From positions 1 to 47,090 of IMG/VR virus record IMGVR_UViG_3300009161_000075: a stretch of DNA of 47,090 bases; one strand, 5' to 3'. Positions 22,749-35,700 of the stretch are shown one piece after another (the first letter of the stretch is position 1; every line of letters begins with the position of its first letter). The DNA is from a virus. The position numbers and the translations under genes are program-made. The notes under the pieces were generated by a model. That model was not told the origin of the DNA. It saw only the letters and a list, made by a program, of their open reading frames with translations, and searched no databases.

Positions 22749-25700
22749 ATGCCAATAATATATTATGATACATCAGCGCCTACGGCGGTAAATAAGAATT
22801 CAATTACTAGAACGGCATTAGATTTTGGTATTCGTGATTTTTTATTAAATTTAAATATTCAAAATCCAATTAGGTATCCACAGTTACCTACATCTGTTAA
22901 TGGTTCACCAAGAGGTGGAGAACCATTTTTGGATACAATGGTTGGTAATGGTTCTGTACCACAACAAAATCCACTTGAAGTAGATGGTGTATTTCGTTAT
23001 GATAATGCTATCATAATGAATCTTTATAAAAACCAAGACCCAGCTGCGCCACAGTTCTTAGATATTATTGATATTACAACAACACCAATATTTCCTGTTC
23101 CTCCAAATGGAACCACTCAATATCCAACAACACCAAATTCAGATACAGAACAATATGGTTTATTAGCAAAAAGTGATTTTGCTGAATACAGAAAACAAGC
23201 AACAATCAAGAATCTATATTTAGATGCTACTAAGCAAGTTGATATGGCTGATTATATATCACTTCAACCTGTTCAAACAGCACAACAATTACCAAGTTAT
23301 GATGAAGCATTTGGTCAACTGTTAGGTTTAGGAAAAGAAGCAACTCAAGCAGCTGATATTTTAGGTAGTTTATTAAATGGCCAGGGTGTTGGTATTGCTG
23401 GCGGTGCTGGTGGACTTAGTATAGTTCCAAATTTTGACTTAAGGTCATCATTAGCTGGTAGAGTATTAGGTGTTGCTGGTATTCTTAATGATACAAAATT
23501 AGGTATAATAGGTGCTGAACAATTAGCATTAGCATTAGCAAATAATGCAGCATTTAACACAGAACAAGCAATATTAGGTAAATTAAACCTTCAACAAAAT
23601 TTAAATGCAATACTTGGCGCAGGTGATTTTGAATTTCCAAGACCAAATTATAAAATTACTGTATCAGATGATTTATTAGGTAAAGTGGTTGGTACAGCTG
23701 AGCGTATATTAGGATTTACACTACCAAAAAGTAGGTTAGATGATAGTGGTTCTTTATTTTTTACTGAGAGTGGTGCGATATCAAATATAGATAGAGCTAA
23801 CTCAATGCTTGCAAATACTGGTAAAGGTCAAAGAAAAGCATTAGAGGTTCAATTCAAAGCAAATTTGTTAGGTACATCAAGTGACGGTAAAACAGATAAC
23901 CCAGATGAAACACCTTTTAGAAGTGGTTACTCACCTATGTATAAAGTTGGAGGTTCTAGCGACTTTTTAGTAGCTGGTGGTAAACCAAATTTATATGCTT
24001 TTAATGATTCACCAAGTGGTGATAATTCAGGTGCAAAAAGTGGAATAGTTAAGAATTTTTTAAAACCTGTAACTGAAGAGGAACCAATTAATGAAATGAA
24101 TTGGAATCGTGAAAAGCTAGTTACAGATGCTGGATTCGTTGGAACTCCTAACTCATCAAACCCAGCACCATTTGCTCAAAATTTTGCTTGGACATCAAGT
24201 AAAGGCGCTACAACAAATGTACTTCAAGGTGGACAAGTAGAATTAATTGATGCTGCATTTCCAGATAGCGATAATCCACAAATTACTGGCGAAAAGAAAT
24301 CACTATTAAGTAAAACACAAAAATTATTTAATAGCAGAGGTATGATGACAATGGTTTCAGCATACGGTAGCGCTGAAGCTGGTTATAATAAAGAACAGAC
24401 ACAAACGGCTGTATCACCAAATGGGTTTATATCAAAAGGTTCTGGTGTTTTAGCGGCTGGAAGGTTTAATCCAGACGGTACACTTGGAAATAGTACCGCC
24501 GATGATTCTGCTGCTAGTACTTTTTGTCGTGTATGGATACCACAAAATAGATATGATAAGGTTAATAAACTAATTAGAAGCCGTGGTTTAAACCAAAAAG
24601 AATTAAGTGGTGGTCAGATATTAACAGGTGGTACAAGGGGTTGGAGATTACATAATTCAGAAAGAATGTCTGTTTTAGATGATAATGGATTTGTAAAAAT
24701 TACACCATATAAGACTGATAACTTAACTAGACAATCTACAATACCTAAAAAATATATGTTCTCAATTGAGAACTTAGCGTGGGTTGGTTCACCAGCTGTA
24801 AATTTATTACCAATAGAACAAGGGCCAGGCGACCTTCTTACAGGTAAGTTTGGTAGGATAATGTGGTTTCCGCCATACGACTTAACATTTAGTGAATCTA
24901 GTTCTGTTAACCTAGAAAGTAATGTGTTTATTGGTAGAGGCGAGCCATTATATACGTATAATAACACTGAAAGAACTGGACAGCTTTCATTTAAGATAGT
25001 TGTTGACCATCCTAGTACAATGAATGGATTTAAAGGTAATAATGGGCCAACAGATGAATATATACGCTCATGGTTTGCTGGTTGTATAGATGATGATTAT
25101 TATTCAAGTTTATTAACACAAGAAGAAAAGACACAAATAACAACGAAACAAAGAGAAGTTGTTACAGAAAAAACATTGCCTCCACCACCAGACATTCCGC
25201 CATTTAAAGTTTATTTTAAAAATGATAGAGTTGATGTTGACCCGTTATATGAAGCGGCACCATATGGTAGCTCAGGCATAGGCACTTATTCTAGTATTGA
25301 ATTAGATTGGAAAAGGCAACCAGATGGTAAATGTATTAAATTAAAAAATACACGTAATTGGGATGATAAAACTAGCTACGCTTTAAATACAAAAGAAATA
25401 ACATTTGGTGATAAAAAGTTAAAAGGTTGGATTGACCCAGATTTTGCAAAAGCTATATCAGATTATCTGAGCAGTCCACCATTTAAAGATGTACAAGTAG
25501 AAATAAATGTAAAAGGCTGGGCCAGCACTCAAGGTTGTAAAGAACAAAATGTAATACTTGCAAACGAAAGAGGTAAAGCTGTTGCCGATTATTTAACAGA
25601 AATACTTAAACCTTTACCTGGTAATATATCAATTGCGTATATAAAAAATCCAGCAGCAGAAAAACCAGGAAATTATAATGCAAATACACCACAAGATGAT

Positions 25701-28700
25701 TCGGGTCCAAAAGCAGCTAGATTCGCTGAAGTTAAATTTATTGTTGATAAGTCAAAAACTAAAACAGAAAAAACAATCACATACGTCGATGAACCAGTTC
25801 CAATTTCATTAAATTCACAAGTGGCAAAAAGATATTATACTGAACAAGACTTCTTTGAAAAATTAACTAGAGAAGATTCATTTGTATTTGATAAGTTAAG
25901 ACAAAAGATAAGATATTTTCACCCAGCATTCCATTCAACAACACCAGAAGGATTAAATTCTAGATTAACATTTTTATTACAATGTACTAGACAAGGTCCA
26001 ACAACAAACACAAATCAAAACCCAAATAATCTAGCGTTTGGTCCAGCACCTGTTTGTATATTAAGAATCGGAGATTTTTATAATACAAAAATAATGATGG
26101 ATAATTTAAGTATTGATTATGAACCATTAGTTTGGGATTTAAACCCAGAAGGAATTGGTGTTCAACCAATGATTGCAAATGTAACAATATCATTTAAATA
26201 TATTGGTGGCTCTAGCATGTACGGACCTATCAATAAATTACAAAATGCTCTTTCATTTAATTACTTTGCAAACTCACAAGTTTATGACCCTAGAGCAGAC
26301 TATATTGCTTCTGTTGAAGATATTCAAAGTATTATTCCTAATTACAAGGGTGAAAAAACAAGAACAACATTTAAATCTGAAACAACACTAATGCCAGAAG
26401 GTACACAAGAAACAAATTATGGTTTAGTGCCTGGTTTAGATTCTGTTAATGATTCCATGGGTGCACTTGAAAATAAAATTCCAATCGGAAACCAACAACC
26501 AAATGTTAACCAACCAGCTACCAATAATAAAGAAACCGCACAAGAAACAAAACAAGCTGAAACCAATAATGTAACGGTAACACCATGTCAAACTGATACA
26601 AATGCGTTAAATTGGATTGAAACTGGTGGTGGTACAGATGCTGATAGAAAACCAATTAAATTTTATGAGAAATCTGGTATTTGGACATGTTACTTTAATA
26701 TCAATACAATTAATAATCAAGAACTAACACAAGATTACGTTTTAAGTGTTGAGGTATATGACAATCAAACAACTAGTAGATACTTAGATGATGCCACATC
26801 TATTACAATACCTAAAGGCCCATATAACGGAACCCTAGCATCAACTAGTATACCATCAAATAATTTTTCACCTAATATACCAGAAACATTACTCAGAAGT
26901 GGTAATTATATAGTTACACTTATATTTAAAAATGCAACCTCTGGATGTGAAATAAAACTTGATACTACTAATGATAATGGTGGTACGGCATTATCAATTT
27001 GCGATACTGATACTAAGATTGTTGCAGTTGGTGCCACAAGTTCTGATTCGTCAGACCCTTCACTTGTGGTTGCTAAAGATTCAAAAGGTAATTATATAAA
27101 CTTTTTTGTTACAGCAAAAGACACAACCGTTGATTTACAACAAGATTATAAATTAACAGTAAAATTAATTAACACTAGAGATAAATCAGAATATAAGTGG
27201 AATAAAACATTAGACATTTCAAAAACATATATGGATGTACCTTCGGTTGTTAATAATTTGTATTTTTCAGACACAACGCCAAAAACGCCAGAATTAATAC
27301 CAGGCAACGAAGAACAATATGATATATCATTTGATTTTCTTGGAAAATCAACACCGTGTACATTTAATATTTATGTTGGTGCACTTACTAATTCAACACA
27401 AGCAAACGAATTTGCAATATCAAAATTAGTTGTTCAAAACGTATCAGCAACAAACGCACAAACAAAAGACGGTGTGGTTGCTTTTAATATATTTAATAAT
27501 GACCCTTCTAAAATTATTGTTGGTGGTAATTATAAAGTTAAATCAATAATAAAAAGTAATGATGGTACTGAACAATTTATGATAATAAATAAAGCTGCAA
27601 CATCTGGTAATGGCCAAATGGCTGGGGATGATTTTATTTATAACGCAAAAGTTAGTAGAGATACTTATTTTTCAATTAATTTTCCAGAAACAACACAAGC
27701 TTGTACTGGTTTTAAAGACGGTAAACAATATTTTTTAGAAACTATATTGTTTGATGCTGATAAAAACTCACAAGTTAGTTTAAATAAAGTAACGTTAACA
27801 AATACTGTACTTACAAATGCAAGTGCACCAACAGGTCCAACAATTAATGGATTTGGTGATTTTGCTGTGGATAAAATACCAAATACGACTAAACGAACAG
27901 TTTTCATGTCTTTAAATTCAATAGGAATATACAAAAAAGAAAATGGTACAGCAAATCTATTAATTACAGAAGATGAACTTAAAGCCATTATTGATAAAGG
28001 TATTAATATAAAAATTAAATATAATAGCGGCCAAACAAACGAAACACCTAATTTAGATAAAACATTAACAAATGTTGTTGGCGGTATTAATAGCGCTATA
28101 GATTCGCTTAACTCAAAAACACTATTAGGTGACCCAGACAGCACAATTACCACGTCTCCTGCAGTAGTAAATTTCCCAACACAAGGTGAATATTTATTTG
28201 AATTATATTATGAAAATAATTTAATTGAGACAATTGTAGTAAATGTTGATGATAGGCAACATATTACACCTGATGCAACACTCTCACCAACACCAGCACC
28301 AACACCAGTAGCTAATACCGATAAAGATGCTGATGTTATAAAGGCTATTGGTATTAAAAAAGTTTATCCGTATGATAAATCATTGGATACTATAACTGTT
28401 GACTTTGAGTGGAATAGGACAGGTGCATTACCGACATTTGCATTACAATCATCAAAAACATATAAAGGTGAGGTTGTAATACAAGCTAAAATAAATGGTA
28501 GTAGCATTACACTTGGTTTAGGTGCTGAAGGAACATTTAATGTTAGCAGAAATGATAACACCTCAGTTATTTTTGATTCTGGTCCTGACTCAAGTAATCA
28601 AGTTATTCTAGCAAATACAGAGGTAGCCGCAGACCAACCTAGCGGTAAAGCTTGGGAAAATGGCACAACTTGGGTAGGTATTTTAGATTTTAATGATATT

Positions 28701-29375
28701 GATGAAGATAATAAAAATACTATATTAGAAGCACAAAAAGACCCTAGTAGTCGATTTACAATAAATTGGGAAACTGGTGCCAAACCAGGTATTAGTTTTT
28801 ATCTAGACAACACACCAGCCGCACCACCACCATCTGGACCAACATTACCAGTGACACATACTGATTATTATACATCAAGCTCTTGCGACCCAGCACATGA
28901 CTTCTCAAGTCAAAAGGGTGTTAATAGTAATAAGTCGCTTATAGATGCTGTTAATGATATACAAAACACATTATATAATGCAGGTATTAATCCAAAAATT
29001 ACAAGCTTAACCGTTACAATAAGTAAAAACGGTTCAACATATAAAACAGAATATACTGCTGTTGTCAATAGAAGTAGTGATGGAAAAGCTTGGATGGGAT
29101 TTGGAACAAAAGGTTCTTGTGGTATATCTACTTGTAGTGATAATCGCGTTCTTGATTATATTACTAGGGCTGACGGACAATATAATGGTACAACAGATAC
29201 ATGTATTGTTAAAGCATCATCACCATGTTACGGTAAGTCAATGGAACAATGTTTTAAAGATAGTACAACAACAAATGCTGTTGATTGGGATTTAATACTA
29301 ACATACCAAAACACTGCATTGCAGTTTAAACAATATTTTGTCCAATTTACAAAATCGGACAAACCAGCAAAATAA
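22749..29375 (+). CDS. Giant baseplate/hub protein with OmpA-like domain
   Basis: 2208 residues. Residues about 668-790 look like a baseplate domain of the LysM/XkdP or gp48/54 type: FGRIMWFPPYDLTFSESSSV, then FIGRGEPLYTYNNTERTGQL and SFKIVVDHPS. Residues about 880-1005 are OmpA-like: VEINVKGWASTQGCKEQNVI, LANERGKAVADYL. In this domain the Arg of the peptidoglycan-binding motif is present, but the usual Asp (GHTD-type) is replaced, so binding may be altered. A second baseplate-like stretch lies around residues 1095-1180 (ILRIGDFYNTKIMMDNLSID, FKYIGGSSMYGP). Residues about 1270-2030 look like successive Ig-like beta domains with Thr/Asn-rich linkers and a Pro-rich hinge. The C-terminus is Cys-rich (SSCDPAHDF, GSCGISTCSD). 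It is followed by the gp53-like gene after 6 bases. Probably a structural baseplate part contacting the cell wall. Confidence 0.8.
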   Translation: MPIIYYDTSAPTAVNKNSITRTALDFGIRDFLLNLNIQNPIRYPQLPTSVNGSPRGGEPFLDTMVGNGSVPQQNPLEVDGVFRYDNAIIMNLYKNQDPAAPQFLDIIDITTTPIFPVPPNGTTQYPTTPNSDTEQYGLLAKSDFAEYRKQATIKNLYLDATKQVDMADYISLQPVQTAQQLPSYDEAFGQLLGLGKEATQAADILGSLLNGQGVGIAGGAGGLSIVPNFDLRSSLAGRVLGVAGILNDTKLGIIGAEQLALALANNAAFNTEQAILGKLNLQQNLNAILGAGDFEFPRPNYKITVSDDLLGKVVGTAERILGFTLPKSRLDDSGSLFFTESGAISNIDRANSMLANTGKGQRKALEVQFKANLLGTSSDGKTDNPDETPFRSGYSPMYKVGGSSDFLVAGGKPNLYAFNDSPSGDNSGAKSGIVKNFLKPVTEEEPINEMNWNREKLVTDAGFVGTPNSSNPAPFAQNFAWTSSKGATTNVLQGGQVELIDAAFPDSDNPQITGEKKSLLSKTQKLFNSRGMMTMVSAYGSAEAGYNKEQTQTAVSPNGFISKGSGVLAAGRFNPDGTLGNSTADDSAASTFCRVWIPQNRYDKVNKLIRSRGLNQKELSGGQILTGGTRGWRLHNSERMSVLDDNGFVKITPYKTDNLTRQSTIPKKYMFSIENLAWVGSPAVNLLPIEQGPGDLLTGKFGRIMWFPPYDLTFSESSSVNLESNVFIGRGEPLYTYNNTERTGQLSFKIVVDHPSTMNGFKGNNGPTDEYIRSWFAGCIDDDYYSSLLTQEEKTQITTKQREVVTEKTLPPPPDIPPFKVYFKNDRVDVDPLYEAAPYGSSGIGTYSSIELDWKRQPDGKCIKLKNTRNWDDKTSYALNTKEITFGDKKLKGWIDPDFAKAISDYLSSPPFKDVQVEINVKGWASTQGCKEQNVILANERGKAVADYLTEILKPLPGNISIAYIKNPAAEKPGNYNANTPQDDSGPKAARFAEVKFIVDKSKTKTEKTITYVDEPVPISLNSQVAKRYYTEQDFFEKLTREDSFVFDKLRQKIRYFHPAFHSTTPEGLNSRLTFLLQCTRQGPTTNTNQNPNNLAFGPAPVCILRIGDFYNTKIMMDNLSIDYEPLVWDLNPEGIGVQPMIANVTISFKYIGGSSMYGPINKLQNALSFNYFANSQVYDPRADYIASVEDIQSIIPNYKGEKTRTTFKSETTLMPEGTQETNYGLVPGLDSVNDSMGALENKIPIGNQQPNVNQPATNNKETAQETKQAETNNVTVTPCQTDTNALNWIETGGGTDADRKPIKFYEKSGIWTCYFNINTINNQELTQDYVLSVEVYDNQTTSRYLDDATSITIPKGPYNGTLASTSIPSNNFSPNIPETLLRSGNYIVTLIFKNATSGCEIKLDTTNDNGGTALSICDTDTKIVAVGATSSDSSDPSLVVAKDSKGNYINFFVTAKDTTVDLQQDYKLTVKLINTRDKSEYKWNKTLDISKTYMDVPSVVNNLYFSDTTPKTPELIPGNEEQYDISFDFLGKSTPCTFNIYVGALTNSTQANEFAISKLVVQNVSATNAQTKDGVVAFNIFNNDPSKIIVGGNYKVKSIIKSNDGTEQFMIINKAATSGNGQMAGDDFIYNAKVSRDTYFSINFPETTQACTGFKDGKQYFLETILFDADKNSQVSLNKVTLTNTVLTNASAPTGPTINGFGDFAVDKIPNTTKRTVFMSLNSIGIYKKENGTANLLITEDELKAIIDKGINIKIKYNSGQTNETPNLDKTLTNVVGGINSAIDSLNSKTLLGDPDSTITTSPAVVNFPTQGEYLFELYYENNLIETIVVNVDDRQHITPDATLSPTPAPTPVANTDKDADVIKAIGIKKVYPYDKSLDTITVDFEWNRTGALPTFALQSSKTYKGEVVIQAKINGSSITLGLGAEGTFNVSRNDNTSVIFDSGPDSSNQVILANTEVAADQPSGKAWENGTTWVGILDFNDIDEDNKNTILEAQKDPSSRFTINWETGAKPGISFYLDNTPAAPPPSGPTLPVTHTDYYTSSSCDPAHDFSSQKGVNSNKSLIDAVNDIQNTLYNAGINPKITSLTVTISKNGSTYKTEYTAVVNRSSDGKAWMGFGTKGSCGISTCSDNRVLDYITRADGQYNGTTDTCIVKASSPCYGKSMEQCFKDSTTTNAVDWDLILTYQNTALQFKQYFVQFTKSDKPAK

Positions 29376-29381
29376 AATTAT

Positions 29382-29702
29382 ATGGCAAGATATTTTGATA
29401 GATACGAAGAATTTAGAAATAGCGACTCGATAAAGCCAATGCCTGGCCTTACGTTAACACCAACCGCTAGTGATAAAACAGTATTATATAAACTAGGTGA
29501 GACAAGGCTTGACAAATTGAGTAATACATATTATAATTCACCATACTTTGGTTGGTTGATAATGTCTGCAAATCCACAATTTGGTGGTTTGGAATTTTTA
29601 ATTCCTGACCAAGCAACAATTGTTGTTCCATTTCCCTTTGAGGATGCGATTAGCAGGTATGTACAATTAGTAAACAATTATAAATTACTGTATGGGGGAT
29701 AA
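29382..29702 (+). CDS. LysM-like baseplate protein (T4 gp53-like)
   Basis: 106 residues, shorter than T4 gp53 (196). The core (KLGETRLDKLSNTYYNSPYF, GWLIMSANPQ, FLIPDQATIVVPFP) matches the LysM-like fold of gp53 and tail protein X families. In that fold a [GD]-E-[TS]-R-x-D turn leads into a helix, a W-x-[LI]-[IM] strand, and a closing I-P-x-x-x-x-[IV]-x-[VI]-P strand. In T4 gp53 joins wedges around the hub; in P2-type phages LysM proteins sit at the hub. It starts 6 bases after the giant baseplate gene and its stop overlaps the next start by 11 bases, so the three genes are one operon and probably one assembly unit. Confidence 0.78.
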   Translation: MARYFDRYEEFRNSDSIKPMPGLTLTPTASDKTVLYKLGETRLDKLSNTYYNSPYFGWLIMSANPQFGGLEFLIPDQATIVVPFPFEDAISRYVQLVNNYKLLYGG

Positions 29703-32700
29703 TTCTAGAATAAAAACAAATGGCAGGTTCAGCATAGTGGACCCAAATAATTTTGACTACCAATATACTGGCGATATGTTTGGTGATACAAATTATAATA
29801 TGTCTGTACCACCAGAAGAATTATCAATTATCGTTGAGTTAACGACCACATCTAAAGGAAGAAGTGTATTAATAAACAGTACTCAAAATGGTACCGTTAC
29901 AAAAACTGAAACTAGCGAAGGCGGTAATTTTGTAACATTTATTAAAGGAAAAAATGACGCAACAACAGGTTATGGTAATTTTTTAACAACCAGTTATACA
30001 GACTTAGGAACCGAAAATATTATTGAAGAAGCTCTTGGTATAACAAACATAAAAATAGATTTTAATTCATCATTTGCACCAATGGTCAACATTGATTTTA
30101 TTGATGTGAGAGGCGGTGCAATTTTTCAATCTGGTGCAAAATCAATATATAATGTTTTATTTAGATTACCATATCCATTATTTGAGTTGAAAGTTAAAGG
30201 GTTTTATGGTAAACCTGTTGTTTATTGTTTACATATGGTTAAATGTAATACTAGATTTAATTCACAAACAGGCAATTTTGAAATTAGTGCAAATTTTGTT
30301 GGTTATACTTATGCTATGCTAGCAGATATGATTGTTGGTTATGTTAGAGCCGCCGCTAGAATGAAAGAAGGCGTTGATTTATTGGCTAGTAAAAATACAA
30401 TATCTATTAACGAATTCATGACAAAAATGAATAATATTGATGCGTTAATAAAAAAACAATTAGAAGATTCATCAAATCAAGATAGAAATAACTATGCGTT
30501 GGCAAATCAGTTAGAAACGGATTTAACAGTTATTGAAGATTTAATAAATGGATTTATTTTAAATATTAAAGATTCATCTGTAGCTAATGCAACAGCTGGT
30601 GACGTTCCAGAACCATATACTAATAATATTGTTTTTGTTGCCGACACTAACCCTTCAGACACAAGTAATTTTAACGATAATAAGACATTTAAATTTTGTC
30701 AAGATTTTGTCGTTGAATATAACAAAAAAGTTGATGAATTTAATACCAAGGCAGGTGATTTAGAAACTGTAAAAATACAACAAAAAACAACTGTTGTACC
30801 TAGGGTTATAATGAAAATAAACCAATTAATTGGTCCAAACGGCGGGGCAACCAACACCGAATTAATATCTGCAGTAAAAAAAGCTTATGGTGGAATTATA
30901 GATGTCACATCGGATAGCAATGTAACTGACGTTATAAATAGATTACAAGCAGCGGTACCAAAAACATTATCCGCAAGTGATGCATATATTAAAACATATG
31001 ACGTTACAAATATACGTTTATTTTTAAAACTATCAAAAGATGAATTAGTAGAACAAAAAAAGGAATTAACAAAAATACTAGCAGAAGATTTGGCTAACAA
31101 AATTACTAGTGAATTAACGTTTCAACCAAACATAAGAAATATATTTAAAATGTTTACAACACACATTGAAATATTTCTTGAATTAATTTTTAATGTTTCA
31201 TCTAAATACTTAGACACCGAAAGAATAAACGAACTTAAAAAATTTAGACAAAATACTAAAGAACGTTTAGATATTAAAAATTCTGCTGACGCAACAATAT
31301 ATCCATGGCCAGAATATATTGAAAACGACCAAGAAAAATATCTTGGTGCTGCTGGCGTTTTAACAAATCCACTTAATGTCCCAGAAGTTAAATTTGTCGA
31401 GGATTTGTATGCGGCAATGGTTAAAAATATAGAAGAAGATAAACAAGTTCAAGCCAATGGAAACGGAGCACCTTCTTGGCAAGCATTTGCACCTATTGAT
31501 TCAAATAGGTCAATAGAAATTTTACCATATAATAGATTACCAGATAGTGCAACGCATAATGATGTTGCTAGACTTATTGTTTTAAGGGCAACTGGTTTAC
31601 TCGGTTATGAAAATAATTATTTAGATAATACTGAATTAGAATCTTTTGCAAAAGCTGAAGCACAATTAATTATTGAAAAATTTAAAGATAATAAAACAAT
31701 TGTCCCAGCATTAGCACAAAATTACGATACAGTTGATAAATACGCACAAGTTAAGGGTACCGTTGATGGTAAAGATATAAATGTATTAATAGCATCTGGA
31801 ACTGATTACTGGCAATACAAATATATTGAAACAGATTTCACATCTTTTAAAAGATATGATTTACCTGTTGATAAAGGTTTTACTAATATAACGGGTCCTT
31901 ATTATGGTAAGTATTCTAACTTAAAACTATCAAATAGAACATCCGCAACAGTATATACTCCTACAGCTGAAAATGCGGATATTGCAAAGTATATTGATTT
32001 TATTACCTCTGACGATTACGAAAATGGAAAAGATGTAAAGTCACCATTAACAATTAGTCCTAGTGTTTTTAAATATGATGGATTAAGTAAAGAAATTACG
32101 TCAACCAAAGATTCATTAGATACTGGGTTTTTTCTTAGTAATGGTAAATATGGTGTTCAAGATTTTACATTAGTTGACTATTCTTCAAAATCTGAATATG
32201 GTACAAATGGTAATTTAAGTTTTTTTAGTTTATTTTATAATAATCCATTGATTGACAATGATTACGAAACAAATTTACCAGGTCTATCATCACCAAGAAT
32301 TCAAAAAATTGGCGATTTAACAGTTGATATGAAATTTTCTGGAGGTAATTTTGGGGCATATACATTTATTGATGATACAAATTTTTTTGGTTCTCCAACT
32401 GATTTAACAAATTGGTTTTTTCAAAAATTAAATGCACCAAATAATAATCACGAATCTGTTGGAAAAAACATAACATTATTTAATAACGAAACAACACAAG
32501 ACCAAGTAGCGTTTCCATTTTTAAATTTTGGTATTTATAGCGATGTGATTTTTGATGCACCAATATTTGGTAGTAGATTTTATAACGCACAAGATTCTTA
32601 TTCTGCAAAAACATTTTTATTTTTACATTCTTTGCCATGGAGAGGTTTAATGGGTCAATCGGCATATGAAACATCTATTGGTACAATGACAAGCTATGTG

Positions 32701-35700
32701 GGTATTTTTAAACAAAAAGAATTAATAAACACATTTAAATTTAGAGCTGGATATGTTCAAGCCCCAAAATTATGGCCAGCATTTATAGGTGGATTACTTT
32801 GGAGATACGAACAAGGTAAAGCAGGAACAGACCCAATAAAATTTATTGGTGCTTCAAGTGCTGATAACTTAATACCAACAATAAATAGCGATTACCCAAA
32901 ATATAATCAATTTTTAAAAGTTATACCAAAATATGAAAGAATTTTAGCAGCTGCAGGTGAAAAACCAATAACTCAAGGCCTTTTAGGATATTGGCTATCA
33001 AGTCCAGCTAGTCTTGTTCAAAGTAATTATCCGATGTGTTTTTCAGATAAAACAATAACAACTGAATATCCTGAAATAGATAATGAGTTAATAGCATTAC
33101 CACCACCAGTTAAAAAAATGTTTATTAATGAATTTGCTAGTTTTGTTCAAGAATTTGAATCTGATATATCAAACACACTTGAATTAAAACCTAAAGATAC
33201 ATCTAAAGGTAGCAATGACGCAAATTGGAAATCTGCTTGGCTATCAATTAACAATAGCACTATTATTGATACTAGTAAAGCTACATTAGTTAAACACGAA
33301 TTAAACAATATTGGGACATATGTTTCGCTTAATACACCAGCAAACATTAATGCTCATTTAACAAATGGTGTTAACCCAGATAAATTAGAAGAAGATTATG
33401 CAATATTAACTTACAACTATTATAATTATAAACAAAAAACCGTTAATGGTGTTACAATACCCGTAACTAATAATATAAATAATTATAATTTCTTTATTGA
33501 ATATAAACAAAATGGTAAAGTTGAAAATAAATTAAAAGAATTATTTTTTAGTAAAAAATACATTGAAAATGATTCAACTTATATGTGGTCGAATGGAACA
33601 AACGACAAGAACCCAATAATATATTTTTCTAAAAGTAGATTTTCAAAATACATTGATACAATTAATCAAGAATTAAAAACAAAAGTTGCTGAAGACCAAA
33701 AAACAATTGTTAATACAGCAGAAAATGAACAGATTAAATTAGAAATATATAGAACCCTTAAAAAAATATATGATAAATGGATTGCTGGTGTTGCTGGTGG
33801 TCCAAGACCATTTAGCGATATACTATTTCAATGTTGTTCACGTGGAACAAATTTACCATATAGATTAACAGGGGACACAGAAATAAATAAATTACAAGGT
33901 GGTACTGGCGACCTAAAGTCACTAAACCTTATTGATAGTTTTAGATTTGTTACTAGGTCTTTTGAAGACATTGGAACTAAATTTCAAATAAACCCAGTAA
34001 CTGTAACACATCAATTATACGAAAGTTCTGATACTAGCGTTTATGATTTATTTGGTAGAATTTTAACTGAAAATAATTTTGAATTTATTGCACTACCAAA
34101 TTTTATTAATTTTAATGACCCTAAAGAATTAGGTGCTGTTTTTGAACCATATCCATATTATATGGCTGATAAACAAACAACTACAGGTCCATCATTTGTT
34201 TGTGTGTATGTTGGTCAAACGTCAACTAAATTAGATTTTGGACCAAACTCAGATTATCCAAACGATGGTTTTGATATAACAAATGATAAAACATGGCCTA
34301 AAGATTTTTCAGACCAAAAAGCTAGTTGGGAGGATTTTGCTTCAGCGTTTGTTGTTAGATACGGACAACAAAATCAAAATATTTTTAAAGATATAAGACT
34401 TGACCAATCAGAATTTAACGAGACGGCAGAATCATTAGCAATAACTGATGCAATATCAAATTCACTAAGTAAAACAAATCAATCGTATGTTGGTCAAAAT
34501 TTATATAATGTTTATTCAGTAAGAAGTTATAAAGCTGAAGTTGAAATGATGGGTGATGCAATGATTCAACCCATGATGTATTTTCAATTAGATAACATAC
34601 CCATGTTTCATGGTGCTTATTTAATTACGAAGGTTAGTCATTCTATTGTTCCAAATAATATGACAACAACATTTACTGGCACAAGAATTAGAATAGCAAA
34701 AACACCAATAATTGATGTTGCAACATTATATTCTGCATTGTTAGCAGGAAACGAAATTGGACCTGCATCTGCTGGTAATGCAATAACAACAACTGGTGGT
34801 GGTGGTAGTACTGGTGATAGACTTAATACTAAAAAGAATTTTTCTAAACTACAAACACAAGCTCAATTTGACGCAAATCAAAGAGCAGTATTTAATAATT
34901 TAAAAAATAGAGGATTGACAAGAGAGCAAGTCGCTGGTATTATGGGTAATATGGAGGCCGAATCAGGGTTCGTTACTGAAAATGGTGGTCAAGATGTCGT
35001 ATCAGAAAGCTGGGGTTTAATACAATGGAATCTAAAGGCAAATGGTTTTAATACTAAAGAAGAATTATTTGCCGCTATTGGTAGAGATGCTGATTCGCAA
35101 ACTAATTCTTTATTTAAAGTACCAGCAGGCGGAAAACCAAAACAAGCAACAAATGGAATGCCTAAATTTTTAATTGAGTCAAAAAAATCAACAACAGCCG
35201 ATAATGCAGCATTTCTTTTTGCACGATATGTTGAAATATGCGCTGGATGTGTTGTAGATACAGATTGTGACGGTAAAAAAATACAACCTGAGTATGCTTA
35301 TTATAATGGAATATGTAAAATTTACAGAGGCAAACGAACAACAATTAAACAATACAAAAGAAGTCAATACGCAAATGATTTTTATCTTAGATTTAATGAC
35401 CCTAATGATGCGTTATATTGGGGTAGCACAATTACAATTACACCACCAACAACTAGTTTAGATACAATTATTATTGGTGACTCATTATCATCATGTATAG
35501 AAGCACAAGTAAAAAAGAAAAACGGTAAAGCAAGAATGATATCATCAGCAGAAGGTGAAGCATCATTACATCAAGGTGGTAAAAATGTAACATGGTTAAT
35601 AGGCGCATTACAAAAATACCCAGTAACAACAACAGTTAAAAATGTGATTGTTAGCATTGGTACTAATGGAGGGTTTAGTAGCGGTGACAACCAAACAGGA

